DNA of 34,704 nucleotides from Faecimorpha sp963627615 (GTDB lineage Bacteria > Bacillota > Clostridia > Lachnospirales > Bianqueaceae), in NCBI GenBank assembly GCA_963627615.1, contig CAVGBV010000014.1, positions 1 through 34,704 of the forward strand, given 5' to 3'. The position numbers and the translations under genes were made by a program. Each line of letters opens with the position of its first letter. The stretch's first letter is position 1. This document shows, one piece after another, positions 24,969 through 33,049 of the stretch. The notes under the pieces are model-generated. The model saw only the letters and a program-made list of their open reading frames with translations. It did not search any database and was not told the origin of the DNA.

Positions 24969-27224
24969 TTAGTTCAATCCGGCCGCATAATAGTTGATCA
25001 GGCAGCCTTCCAGAATGATTTTCTTTTCATCCTCGGTCAGTCCCTTAATATAGAGAGTGATGGGATAGAGACCGTCTTCAGTGAGAACAGATGCCGGGAT
25101 CTCTTCTTTGCCTTCGGCAACGGCCTGACGGATACCGGGAACATAGATATAATCTCCGTCCTTATAGTCAAAGGGCGTGTCAGGAGCGAGCGTAAAGGGA
25201 AGGATTCCCCAGTTGATGCAGTTGCTGCGGTAGCGTTTGGTCGCGTATTCATAGCAGAAATTGGCGGCGCCGCCCAGTACCTTTTGACAGGAGGCAGCCT
25301 GCTCACGGGCAGAACCGTCTCCAGGCTTGGTAGCGAAGATCGCGGATCCGTATCCGGTGGCGGGCAGAAGCTGCGCGGCATTTCCCACACGGGACAGAAC
25401 ACGGATGAGTTCCTGCGGCTCGTTTCCGCTGCGGCGATCCTTTTCTACGGCCTGAATGGCCTTGGCCCGTCCGACATATTCCGGGACACGCCGGGACAGA
25501 GCAAACTCTGACAGACGCAGGGGATTGGAACGGTAACTGGAGGTCTCGCCGGAAGGAATCAGTTCGTCCGTCGTAGTGACAGGATCGTGGACCACGGCTG
25601 CCAACTTGACCAGCAGATTCTCGGAGAGAGGATACATGCGGGGCCAATCGGTGATGTTGGGACCCAAACGCAGTTCTTCCTCCGGATGAGGGCGGCCGAA
25701 GCCGTTATAGACGCGTTTCTCGTAAATCGTGTCGTCATAGGAGTATTCCGGATGATCTTCCGGGTATTCCAGATCGGTAGCGGCCGTCAGATAGCCTCCG
25801 TTGGCCGCGGTAGCCGCAATGGAACGTGCATCCATCAGAGCGACGGCACTCAGCTGTCCGTCTCCGGGCTTGGAGCCTTCACGGTTGGGGAAATTCCTTG
25901 TGGTGTGGCGGATGGAGAGGCCGTTATTAGAAGGAACATCTCCGGCGCCAAAACAAGGACCGCAGAAACAAGGCTTAAACACCGCGCCGACCTCCATCAG
26001 ACTCTGCTCGACACCGTTTTTGATCAGAGCAAGGTTGACCGGCAGACTGGACGGATAGACAGAGAGAGAAAAATACCCATTTCCGGTGGAGGCGTTCCTC
26101 AGGATGTTGGCGGCGGCGCAGATATTATCGTACATACCGCCGGCGCAACCGGCAATGATGCCCTGATCGGTCAGAATTCCCCGGCTGGAGACCTTGTCGG
26201 TCAGATGCAGACATACCTTGGAACCGAAAGTCTTTGCCGCTTCCGCTTCGATACTGTGCAGGATATCCGCAGGATTGTCCAGCAGTTCGTGAATGGTATA
26301 GGCATTGGAAGGATGGAAAGGCAGGGCGATCATGGATTCGATCTCGGACAGATTGATTCGGATCATACTGTCGTAATACGCGCCGTCCTGCGGCTCCAGC
26401 TTTTTATAATCTTCTGGACGCCTGTGCATCGTATAGAACTCCTGAACCCTGGCATCGGTCTGCCAGATAGAGGACAGACAGGTGGTTTCAGTGGTCATGA
26501 CGTCGATGCCGATACGAAAATCCATGGGAAGGGAGGCCACGCCGGGCCCTGCGAATTCCAGAACCTTGTTCTTGACAAAACCGTTGGCGAACACAGCGCC
26601 GCAGAGCGCGATTGCGACATCATGCGGACCGACGCCGTGCCTGGGCTGCCCTTCAAGGTAGACCAGAACAACCTCCGGTGCGGGAATGTCATAGGTGTTG
26701 CTCAGAAGCTGCTTCACCAGCTCCGGGCCGCCCTCGCCGACACCCATGGTTCCCAGAGCGCCGTAACGTGTATGACTGTCGGAACCCAGCACCATAGCGC
26801 CGCAGCGGGCCAGCTTCTCGCGGGCATACTGGTGAATGACCGCGGCATTGGCAGGAACATAGATACCGCCGTATTTGCGGGCGGCTGACAGACCAAAGAC
26901 ATGGTCGTCTTCGTTGATCGTTCCCCCGACGGCGCAGAGGCTGTTATGACAGTTGGTCAGGGCATAGGGCATGGGAAAGTGTGTCAGACCGCTGGCGCGG
27001 GCTGTCTGTATGATACCGACATATGTGATGTCATGAGATGTCAACGCGTCAAAGGTAATCCGCAGATGGGACGGATCTTCCGAAGAGTTGTGAGCGGACA
27101 GGATGGCGTGAGTCATCGTACGCTTTCTGGCTTCCGCCGGAGAGGAAAAGCTGTCTGGGGCTTCCGCGCGGGGGACAGGCTGTCCGCCTGCCAGGTAGAT
27201 ACCGTCGGATACAAGTTCAAGCAT
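24969..27224 (-). CDS. Aconitate hydratase
   Basis: A 751-residue iron-sulfur hydratase converting citrate to isocitrate. 'MTHAILSAHNSS' and 'ITFDALTSHDITYVGIIQTA' are in the N-terminal region; 'VLGSDSHTRYGALGTMGVGEGGPEL' is the classic aconitase stretch; cluster cysteines are visible in 'IAGCAGGMYDNI' (about 359) and 'FKPCFCGPCFGAGD' (about 418-425); 'NFPNREGSKPGDGQLSAVALMDARSIAATA' and 'NWGILPFTL' follow. The length and the GCAGG in place of the usual SCTN mark a clostridial variant of the mitochondrial-type family. Ribosome binding site TAGGAGG. First gene of the acn-icd operon; no citrate synthase gene is in the window. Confidence 0.94.
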   Translation of the reverse strand: MLELVSDGIYLAGGQPVPRAEAPDSFSSPAEARKRTMTHAILSAHNSSEDPSHLRITFDALTSHDITYVGIIQTARASGLTHFPMPYALTNCHNSLCAVGGTINEDDHVFGLSAARKYGGIYVPANAAVIHQYAREKLARCGAMVLGSDSHTRYGALGTMGVGEGGPELVKQLLSNTYDIPAPEVVLVYLEGQPRHGVGPHDVAIALCGAVFANGFVKNKVLEFAGPGVASLPMDFRIGIDVMTTETTCLSSIWQTDARVQEFYTMHRRPEDYKKLEPQDGAYYDSMIRINLSEIESMIALPFHPSNAYTIHELLDNPADILHSIEAEAAKTFGSKVCLHLTDKVSSRGILTDQGIIAGCAGGMYDNICAAANILRNASTGNGYFSLSVYPSSLPVNLALIKNGVEQSLMEVGAVFKPCFCGPCFGAGDVPSNNGLSIRHTTRNFPNREGSKPGDGQLSAVALMDARSIAATAANGGYLTAATDLEYPEDHPEYSYDDTIYEKRVYNGFGRPHPEEELRLGPNITDWPRMYPLSENLLVKLAAVVHDPVTTTDELIPSGETSSYRSNPLRLSEFALSRRVPEYVGRAKAIQAVEKDRRSGNEPQELIRVLSRVGNAAQLLPATGYGSAIFATKPGDGSAREQAASCQKVLGGAANFCYEYATKRYRSNCINWGILPFTLAPDTPFDYKDGDYIYVPGIRQAVAEGKEEIPASVLTEDGLYPITLYIKGLTEDEKKIILEGCLINYYAAGLN

Positions 27225-27256
27225 GGGCGTAACCTCCTAATTCATTATGTGGTACA

Positions 27257-27265
27257 ATTATATCA
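27257..27265 (-). promoter_or_regulatory. Extended -10 promoter for acn-icd
   Basis: TGATATAAT on the minus strand (complement 27257-27265), a perfect -10 with the TGn extension; the -35 position holds only a weak match (CTGGAA). Leader of about 25 nt before the ATG at 27224. Confidence 0.65.
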
Positions 27266-27337
27266 TAAAATCTGAAGAATTCCAGAAAAAATTCTCAGCA
27301 TGACAGAATTCGGCAAAGTTCACAAGAAAAGTTTTGG

Positions 27338-27366
27338 ATATAATCCGCAAAGTGTCTGCATATAAT
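27338..27366 (+). promoter_or_regulatory. Possible sporulation (sigma-E-like) or sigma-A promoter for the GH18 gene
   Basis: ATATAAT (27338-27344), 14 bp, CATATAAT (27359-27366). The -10 differs at one base from the sigma-E CATACAAT form and the spacing fits, and the gene product looks spore-related. The two TATAAT boxes could instead be plain sigma-A -10s, but neither has a good -35. Confidence 0.35.
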
Positions 27367-27397
27367 GCGAGAGAAACAGCAGAGAGGGAAAAGCAGG

Positions 27398-28750
27398 ATG
27401 GTTGAGAAGCAGTATACGGTTCAGGAAGGGGATTCCCTGTACCGGATCGGAAGAGAGTTGGGAACGGTTCCGGAAGGAATCTATATATTGAATCATCTGA
27501 AGAGCGATCGATTGGAGATTGGACAGAAGCTATGGATTCCGTCGTATGTAGAAGCCCAGGTCTTATATGAGGATACGCCGGTCTATCGATGGGAAAGTTC
27601 GGAAGGAGAGATCCTGGGCAGGCTGGACGCGGGATGCCGTCTGGAAGTTGTCGGGACGACGCAGGATTTTCTGGCTGTGCGGTATCTGAGGGAAAAAGGG
27701 TATCTCCGGAGGCAGGACGCGCAGCTGATCGCCTATGGGGCGCAGATGCCGGTCATCGGAGTCCTGGGATATTATACGGAAGAAGAGAGAGGAGGATTTC
27801 CTTCTTCAGAGGAGGCTTTTGAAGAGGGGAGCGATGTGTTGACTTCCTGTGCAATGTTTTTCTGGAGACTGGATCCTGGCAATCCGGGACTTCTGGAGAA
27901 TGCGGCCGACGCATCTCCGGAGGAGATTCTGAAGCTTGTACATAAGGGCCATCGAAATAACGTACAGATGCTGGCGGTTGTGCAGAACATGACGTATTCG
28001 GATCCGGATCTGGCCGGACAGACCATTCAGCTGGTGCTGGCGGATGAGGAACACCGCCGGGCGCTGGTGACATCGATTCTGAGTCTGGTCACGGAATATG
28101 AGCTGGACGGAGTCAATTTGGATCTGGAGGAGATCGCGGCGGAAAACGCGGAGAGGTATCATGATTTTCTGGAAGAACTCGCGGGAGCGCTCCATCAAGC
28201 GGGACTGCTGCTCAGCGTTTGTGTTCCGGCAAAAGAGGACGAGGGAGAGGAAGGGATGGAGGCCTTTAACTATGGGACAATCGCTGAGACTGCCGATCAG
28301 CTGGTCATTATGATGTATAATGAGCATGGCTGGCCGGGTTCCGGATCCGGACCCGTATCCTCTACACCCTGGATGGAAGCGGTACTGGATTATGCGCTGC
28401 AGCAGTCGGAACCGCAGAAGATTGTGGCGGCGGTCGGCCTTTTCGGATTTGATTTTAACGTAACTACGGGCCGGGTGAGGTACATTAGCTTCGCGCAGGC
28501 AATGCAGCTGGCAAAACAGTATCACGCACAGCCCCGGTATGATAGGGAGAAACAGAGCTGGATGTTTGAATACCAGGGCATGGCAGGAGAAGCCCATGAG
28601 GTCTGGTATGACGATGAGAGGAGCCTGGAAGAACGGGCATATACCGCGTCCCGATATGGGATCTGGGGACTGGGACTGTGGAGACTGGGACTGGGAGATC
28701 CGGACCTGTGGCAGATGCTGAGGACACAGACCGTAGTGAGAAAGGAGTAA
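27398..28750 (+). CDS. LysM-SH3-GH18 glycoside hydrolase, SleL/YaaH-like spore cortex enzyme
   Basis: A 450-residue protein in three parts: one LysM glycan-binding module (about 3-48, 'YTVQEGDSLYRIGRELG' to 'LWIPS'), an SH3-like segment (about 52-112), and a GH18 barrel (about 118-440). The GH18 catalytic signature reads DGVNLDLEE with the acid Glu near 244; 'LGYYTEE' begins the barrel and 'WGLGLWRLG' ends it. SleL/YaaH enzymes cleave muramic-lactam-containing cortex during germination and are placed on spores without a signal peptide; none is visible here either. ATG 27398 is chosen: the upstream ATG at 27365 lies inside the -10 region. Followed 3 bp later by a DUF6128-like gene. Confidence 0.88.
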   Translation: MVEKQYTVQEGDSLYRIGRELGTVPEGIYILNHLKSDRLEIGQKLWIPSYVEAQVLYEDTPVYRWESSEGEILGRLDAGCRLEVVGTTQDFLAVRYLREKGYLRRQDAQLIAYGAQMPVIGVLGYYTEEERGGFPSSEEAFEEGSDVLTSCAMFFWRLDPGNPGLLENAADASPEEILKLVHKGHRNNVQMLAVVQNMTYSDPDLAGQTIQLVLADEEHRRALVTSILSLVTEYELDGVNLDLEEIAAENAERYHDFLEELAGALHQAGLLLSVCVPAKEDEGEEGMEAFNYGTIAETADQLVIMMYNEHGWPGSGSGPVSSTPWMEAVLDYALQQSEPQKIVAAVGLFGFDFNVTTGRVRYISFAQAMQLAKQYHAQPRYDREKQSWMFEYQGMAGEAHEVWYDDERSLEERAYTASRYGIWGLGLWRLGLGDPDLWQMLRTQTVVRKE

Positions 28751-28753
28751 ATC

Positions 28754-29611
28754 ATGGAGTATCTGAGACAGAATCTTGAGTTTTCTTCAGCGGGGACAGC
28801 TTGCCGGGCCAGGGGAATGCTGCGGGCAGAGGTGCGGGACCAGGCACTGAAAATCCGAATCCAGCTGGAAGGAGTGACACCGGCGCCCTATGGCACATAT
28901 CATGCGGAGATGATCTGCGTCCGGGATGGGAGATACCGGAAATATGTGCTGGGAACGGTACGCACGGATGCCAGGGGGCGTGGGGAACTATTATACCGCT
29001 GCGCGCTGGGCTGCTCCGGCACGGGACCAAGACCGGAGGATTATCAGGTGTTTCGGGTACAGAAGGGATATCCGGATCCAACAGACTTATTGACAGCACG
29101 AATCGAAAATGCCGCAAGATGGCAGGAACTGGAGGAATGGCAGGAGCAGTCCGCTCCAAAGGCAGAAGAGGCGCCGTCTGCCCTGCCTGCTTCGGTTCCG
29201 GAGCCGATCCCGGAAGAGGTTCCGGAAGTGACGAAAGCACCTTCGCCACACGCAAAAACAGAGGACGAAGGAGAGAACATGATGCGGCATATGCCGGAGA
29301 TCCGTCCCTTTTATCAGAGTCGGCAGAAATGGGTGCGAGTAGATCCGGGGGATCTGTCGCCTCTGCCCTGTAACCTGACGGAGATGGAGAACAGTCCCTT
29401 TGTGATGCGGGCCTATACACGGTATAAGCATTTGGTTTTATCCAAAGAAGGAAAGGAATATCTGCTAGGGATTCCGGGACGTTATGTTCCGGAGATGGCG
29501 CAGGAAGCGGCTGCGGAGCAATGCCATGAATTCCGCGCGGCGCATGGCCAGCCGCCGAAACGCGGAGACTTCGGTTATTGGGTCCGCAGAATTTCTGGAC
29601 CGGAAGCGTGA
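28754..29611 (+). CDS. Probable spore-associated protein with a DUF6128-like C-terminus
   Basis: A 285-residue protein. The N-terminal part (about 1-115) reads 'GMLRAEVRDQALKIRIQLEGV' and 'APYGTYHAEMICVRDGRY', a beta-rich pattern seen at the front of several uncharacterised clostridial proteins. A low-complexity Pro/Glu/Ala linker (about 135-185) follows. The C-terminal part (about 190-285) has 'YKHLVLSKEGKEYLLGIPGRY' and ends 'KRGDFGYWVRRI', which I recognise as DUF6128-like. No signal peptide or membrane helix. AAGGAG overlaps the end of the GH18 gene, so the two are cotranscribed and probably expressed in sporulation. The biochemical function is unknown. Confidence 0.8.
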   Translation: MEYLRQNLEFSSAGTACRARGMLRAEVRDQALKIRIQLEGVTPAPYGTYHAEMICVRDGRYRKYVLGTVRTDARGRGELLYRCALGCSGTGPRPEDYQVFRVQKGYPDPTDLLTARIENAARWQELEEWQEQSAPKAEEAPSALPASVPEPIPEEVPEVTKAPSPHAKTEDEGENMMRHMPEIRPFYQSRQKWVRVDPGDLSPLPCNLTEMENSPFVMRAYTRYKHLVLSKEGKEYLLGIPGRYVPEMAQEAAAEQCHEFRAAHGQPPKRGDFGYWVRRISGPEA

Positions 29612-29638
29612 AAGGTCTGAGGAAAATCGGGATATTCC

Positions 29639-29667
29639 TTGTATGGATAAAGAAGATGTGCTAAACT
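29639..29667 (+). promoter_or_regulatory. Weak candidate promoter for the small Cys-rich gene
   Basis: TTGTAT (29639-29644), 17-bp spacer, TAAACT (29662-29667) preceded by TGC. Modest match only. Confidence 0.3.
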
Positions 29668-29710
29668 GATTACGGTGGTTTATTATAGTGGAGATAAGGA
29701 GGAAAGCTGT

Positions 29711-30019
29711 ATGAGAACCAAAGAAGAATATTATGAGTTGGTTTTGGAAAACAGAAAGTTGGCCGCGGATCCTTCCGTTACAAAATGTCCATGTCCCAAT
29801 GAGCTATGTGAGTGGCATGGAAAATGTAAAGAGTGCGTCGCGTTACACCGATATCATAAAGAACATGTACCATTTTGCCTCCAATCCATTCTTAGAGATA
29901 AAATAAAAGCCGTTGCCGCGGCGGTAGAGATGGATACCGTTCCCAAGCAGGGAACACCGATAGAGTATCGGAGGTATGTCCAAGAACGGGATAAAGAGAA
30001 GGAAAATAGAGAAACATAA
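29711..30019 (+). CDS. Small Cys-rich protein, possibly metal-binding
   Basis: A 102-residue protein. Six cysteines and several histidines cluster in residues about 26-57: CPCPNELCEWHGKC, KECVALHRYHK, then 'VPFC'. The pattern C-x-C-x5-C-x2-H-x2-C-x2-C resembles small uncharacterised clostridial proteins (DUF6485-like) and could bind zinc or an iron-sulfur cluster. The N-terminus 'MRTKEEYYELVLENRKL' is helical, and the C-terminus is charged. ATG 29711 has AAGGAGG 8 bp upstream; an in-frame start at 29675 lacks such a site. Own terminator downstream. Function unknown. Confidence 0.8.
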   Translation: MRTKEEYYELVLENRKLAADPSVTKCPCPNELCEWHGKCKECVALHRYHKEHVPFCLQSILRDKIKAVAAAVEMDTVPKQGTPIEYRRYVQERDKEKENRET

Positions 30020-30029
30020 GATGAAACAC

Positions 30030-30056
30030 AAAAACGGCTGCACAAGCCGTTTTTAT
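30030..30056 (+). terminator. Intrinsic terminator after the Cys-rich gene
   Basis: AAAAACGGCT (30030-30039), GCACA loop, AGCCGTTTTT (30045-30054); the A/T ends make it work in both directions. Confidence 0.88.
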
Positions 30057-30131
30057 ATTTAGATAAGAAATAAAAAAGCATAATAAAGAAATAATGAGAT
30101 GAATTTGAACATGGCATAATAATTGGCTGGA

Positions 30132-30154
30132 AATGACGAAAAGTCATTAATGAC
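30132..30154 (+). promoter_or_regulatory. Possible operator: AATGAC inverted repeat plus third copy
   Basis: AATGAC (30132-30137), five bases, GTCATT (30143-30148), and a further AATGAC at 30149-30154. It lies about 75 bp before the candidate -35 of the importer operon. The binding protein is unknown. Confidence 0.35.
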
Positions 30155-30228
30155 AGCTCTTTACACAAAAGAACGCGTGTTTTTCAAAGAACATTATATA
30201 AAATTCCATATTTAGTCCACATAATTAC

Positions 30229-30257
30229 TTGTTTGGATCCGTAAAAAGGAATATGAT
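30229..30257 (+). promoter_or_regulatory. Candidate promoter for the LplABC-type importer operon
   Basis: TTGTTT (30229-30234), 17-bp spacer, TATGAT (30252-30257). Leader about 42 nt, including a GGGG...CCCC hairpin near 30272-30285 and AGGAGG before the ATG. Confidence 0.5.
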
Positions 30258-30306
30258 TAAAATATCAATACGGGGAAGGCGCCCCTGAATCATTAGGAGG
30301 TTTCAT

Positions 30307-31989
30307 ATGGAAAAGCGAGTGTTGGCATTACTGATGTGTATGCTGATGGTTATCGGCGTACTGGCAGGATGTGGCGGCGGGGATAATTCCTCCAAGGCTG
30401 ACAGTTCCAAGGCAGATGTTTCCAAGGCCGAGAGCTCCAAGGCTGGCGACGCGTCAGCACCGGAGTCTCAGGGAGAGGAAGGAGTTACATATCCGCTCGT
30501 GGATACGCCGATCGAGCTGAGCTACTACATCAAGATTAACGGCGCTATGTCTGCGACGATGGAGACATACGCGGATGTGGAATTCTTCAAGTTCATGGAA
30601 GAAAAGACCAATGTTAAGATCAATTGGGATCACAACTGCAGCAACGATAACTTTGCGATGATGATCACCAGCGGTGTATTGCCGGATATGATCAACTGGA
30701 ATGTTCAGAACGCGGCAGGCGGTGTTCAGGCGCTTCTGGAGGATGAGATCATCGTGGATCTTACCGAACTGATGCCCAAGTATGCGCCGGCATATTATGA
30801 GTGGATGCAGAACAACCCGGAAGAGAACAAAGCCTTCATGATGGATGACGGTACACAGTTCCAGTTTGTAAACTTCAATGCCAATGTTGAAGATAAGAAG
30901 ATTGTATACTTCAAGATCTACGGACCGCAGATCCGCCAGGACTGGCTGGATAAGGTAAACATGAAGATGCCGACTACAACGGATGAGCTGTATGAGGTAC
31001 TGGTTGCCTTCCGTGATAATGATATGAACGGCAATGGCGATAAGACAGATGAGGTTCCGTTCGCGGTTGGTAAGGGTGATGGTACTCTCAAGGGTGTTGC
31101 CGCTTCCTTCGGAACCCGTATGGATATGCAGAATGATCCGAAGAATCCGGGAACGATCGTATATGGACCGATTACCGAGAACTTCAAGAAGTTCCTGACC
31201 TACATGAACAAGCTGTATACAGAAGAACTGATCAATTCGGATTTCGCTGTAAATGAAGAGGCTGGTAGCCTGATCACACAGAATAAGGCGGGATTTACCA
31301 TTTCTTCTATGGGTTCTTCTCTGATTGCCAACCATGACAATCTGAAGCTGATGGATGAGAGCTATAACTATGTATCGGTTCCGTGGCTGATCGGACCGGA
31401 TGGATATCAGTGCAATCCGGATGACAAGAATGCCAATCCTCGTTCTACAGTTATAACGACTTCCTGCAAGAACGTGGAAGTTGCTCTGCGTTGGCTGGAT
31501 TATGCGTATACTGACGAAGGCTCCCTGCTGTCTACCTTTGGTATCGAGGGTAAGAGCTTTGAGATGGTAAACGGATATCCGACGATCCTAGATTCTGTTA
31601 AGCAGAATGACAAGGGGTGGAGCGAAGAGCAGAGTATCGCCCGTTGGATGCTGGGTCCCATCAACTACCCGAATGCCCGTGACTATCGTTTCTACGAGCA
31701 GATGAACCTGAACGAGCAGTACAAGGTTGATATCCAGACGAACTGGAATCTGGCAACCGAGGATATCACTCTGCCTCCGGTCATTATGACGACCGAGGAA
31801 GCGGCGACCTATTCCAGCCTGATGGCGGATATCAAGACCTATATGGAAACTTCTTATCAGGAGTTCATCATTGGTGAGAAGAGCCTGGATGCCGATTGGG
31901 ACGCGTATGTACAGACCGTTAAGGATATGGGCATCGAAAAGGCGATTGCCTGTAAGCAGGCCGCTTACGACCGCTATCTGCAGAAGTAA
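30307..31989 (+). CDS. ABC importer substrate-binding lipoprotein, LplA/YtcQ-like
   Basis: A 560-residue extracellular solute-binding protein. Signal peptide with lipobox LAGC (Cys near 21), a Ser/Lys/Ala linker made of repeated SSKAD-like units (about 28-46), then a two-lobed binding domain typical of the large LplA-type proteins for oligosaccharides or glycans ('FFKFMEEKTNVKINWDH', 'SGVLPDMINW', 'ADLKTY'-type C-terminal helices). Codon use is rich in GTT, GGT, CGT and AAG like the ATPase at 3777, which points to high expression. First gene of the operon, followed by a hairpin and two permease genes. Substrate unknown. Confidence 0.93.
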   Translation: MEKRVLALLMCMLMVIGVLAGCGGGDNSSKADSSKADVSKAESSKAGDASAPESQGEEGVTYPLVDTPIELSYYIKINGAMSATMETYADVEFFKFMEEKTNVKINWDHNCSNDNFAMMITSGVLPDMINWNVQNAAGGVQALLEDEIIVDLTELMPKYAPAYYEWMQNNPEENKAFMMDDGTQFQFVNFNANVEDKKIVYFKIYGPQIRQDWLDKVNMKMPTTTDELYEVLVAFRDNDMNGNGDKTDEVPFAVGKGDGTLKGVAASFGTRMDMQNDPKNPGTIVYGPITENFKKFLTYMNKLYTEELINSDFAVNEEAGSLITQNKAGFTISSMGSSLIANHDNLKLMDESYNYVSVPWLIGPDGYQCNPDDKNANPRSTVITTSCKNVEVALRWLDYAYTDEGSLLSTFGIEGKSFEMVNGYPTILDSVKQNDKGWSEEQSIARWMLGPINYPNARDYRFYEQMNLNEQYKVDIQTNWNLATEDITLPPVIMTTEEAATYSSLMADIKTYMETSYQEFIIGEKSLDADWDAYVQTVKDMGIEKAIACKQAAYDRYLQK

Positions 31990-32016
31990 GAAATACGAGA
32001 AGAGAATCGAACATGG

Positions 32017-32050
32017 AAAAGGCACGGATCCGCTCCGGACCGTGCCTTTT
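32017..32050 (+). terminator. Hairpin between binding-protein and permease genes (partial terminator)
   Basis: AAAAGGCACGG (32017-32027) pairs with CCGTGCCTTTT (32040-32050), with an inner TCCG/CGGA pair. No free T-run follows, so it may let through part of transcription or protect the 3' end of the lipoprotein mRNA, giving more binding protein than permease. Confidence 0.7.
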
Positions 32051-32095
32051 ATAAAACATTTTGTAGTATCGATATGAATATAAGGAAGTGAAATT

Positions 32096-33031
32096 ATGGC
32101 CAAAGCAGCAACCAAGAAGCCCTTTTTTCAGAGATTGAAGCAGGATCTGATCCGGTATAAGTGGTTATATCTGTTTTTTGCTTTACCCATAGTATTATAT
32201 TATGCGATTTTCAAGTACATACCGCTGTATGGCCTGCAAATTGCGTTTAAGGACTATAAGATTACAAGAACGATGTGGGAATGCGCCTGGGTAGGCTTCA
32301 AGCATTTTCAGAGCTTTTTCTCCAGTATGTTCTTCTTTCGGACATTATCCAATACGTTGATCATTAATCTCTTGAATCTCGCGTTTGGATTCCCGGCGCC
32401 GATTATTTTCGCGTTGCTTTTGAATGAGGTTGAGAATTCCAAATTTAAGAAAGTAGTACAGACGGTTACATATCTTCCGCACTTTGTATCCATGGTCGTA
32501 ATCTGCGGATTGATTACGACATTCGCGTCCAAGGACGGATTGTTTAATACGATTATTGCATTCTTTGGCGGCAAGAGAACGGATCTGTTGATGAGCAAAG
32601 CGGCTTTCCGTCCTCTGTACATCGCAAGCGGCATCTGGGCCGGGTTCGGCTGGGGCAGTATCATCTACCTGTCCGCATTGGCCGGAGTAGATCAGGAGCA
32701 GTATGAAGCGGCCTATATCGACGGCGCGAAGCGCTTCCAGAGAATGTTGTATATTACTCTGCCGGGAATCATGCCGACCATTGCCATTAAATTGATTATG
32801 GAGATCGGCAGCCTGATGAGTGTTGGTTCTGAAAAGATTCTGCTGCTGTATTCTCCGTTGACTTATGAAGTGGCCGATGTTATATCCACATACGTATACC
32901 GAAAGGGTATGGAAGACAGCGATTACAGCTACAGTGCCGCGGTCGGATTGTTCAACTCGGTTATCAACGTGATTCTGCTGACATTTGCCAACTCGATGAG
33001 CCGCCGTATGACGGATACGAGTTTGTGGTAA
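32096..33031 (+). CDS. ABC transporter permease, LplB/YteP-like
   Basis: A 311-residue membrane protein with six helices. The N-terminus 'RYKWLYLFFALPIVLYYAIF' followed by 'YIPLYGLQIAFKDYK' is typical of LplB-type permeases, and the EAA loop that contacts the ATPase is 'QEQYEAAYIDGAKRFQRMLYITLPGIMP' (about 200-227). It works with the next gene as the channel of the glycan importer. AAGGAAG ribosome binding site. No ATPase gene follows in the operon. Confidence 0.95.
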   Translation: MAKAATKKPFFQRLKQDLIRYKWLYLFFALPIVLYYAIFKYIPLYGLQIAFKDYKITRTMWECAWVGFKHFQSFFSSMFFFRTLSNTLIINLLNLAFGFPAPIIFALLLNEVENSKFKKVVQTVTYLPHFVSMVVICGLITTFASKDGLFNTIIAFFGGKRTDLLMSKAAFRPLYIASGIWAGFGWGSIIYLSALAGVDQEQYEAAYIDGAKRFQRMLYITLPGIMPTIAIKLIMEIGSLMSVGSEKILLLYSPLTYEVADVISTYVYRKGMEDSDYSYSAAVGLFNSVINVILLTFANSMSRRMTDTSLW

Positions 33032-33049
33032 GAGAGGGGGAGCATTCAA

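Noticed and set aside
25587..26888. Long open frame (433 codons) on the plus strand
   Set aside because: Antisense to the clearly conserved aconitase gene; no family features.
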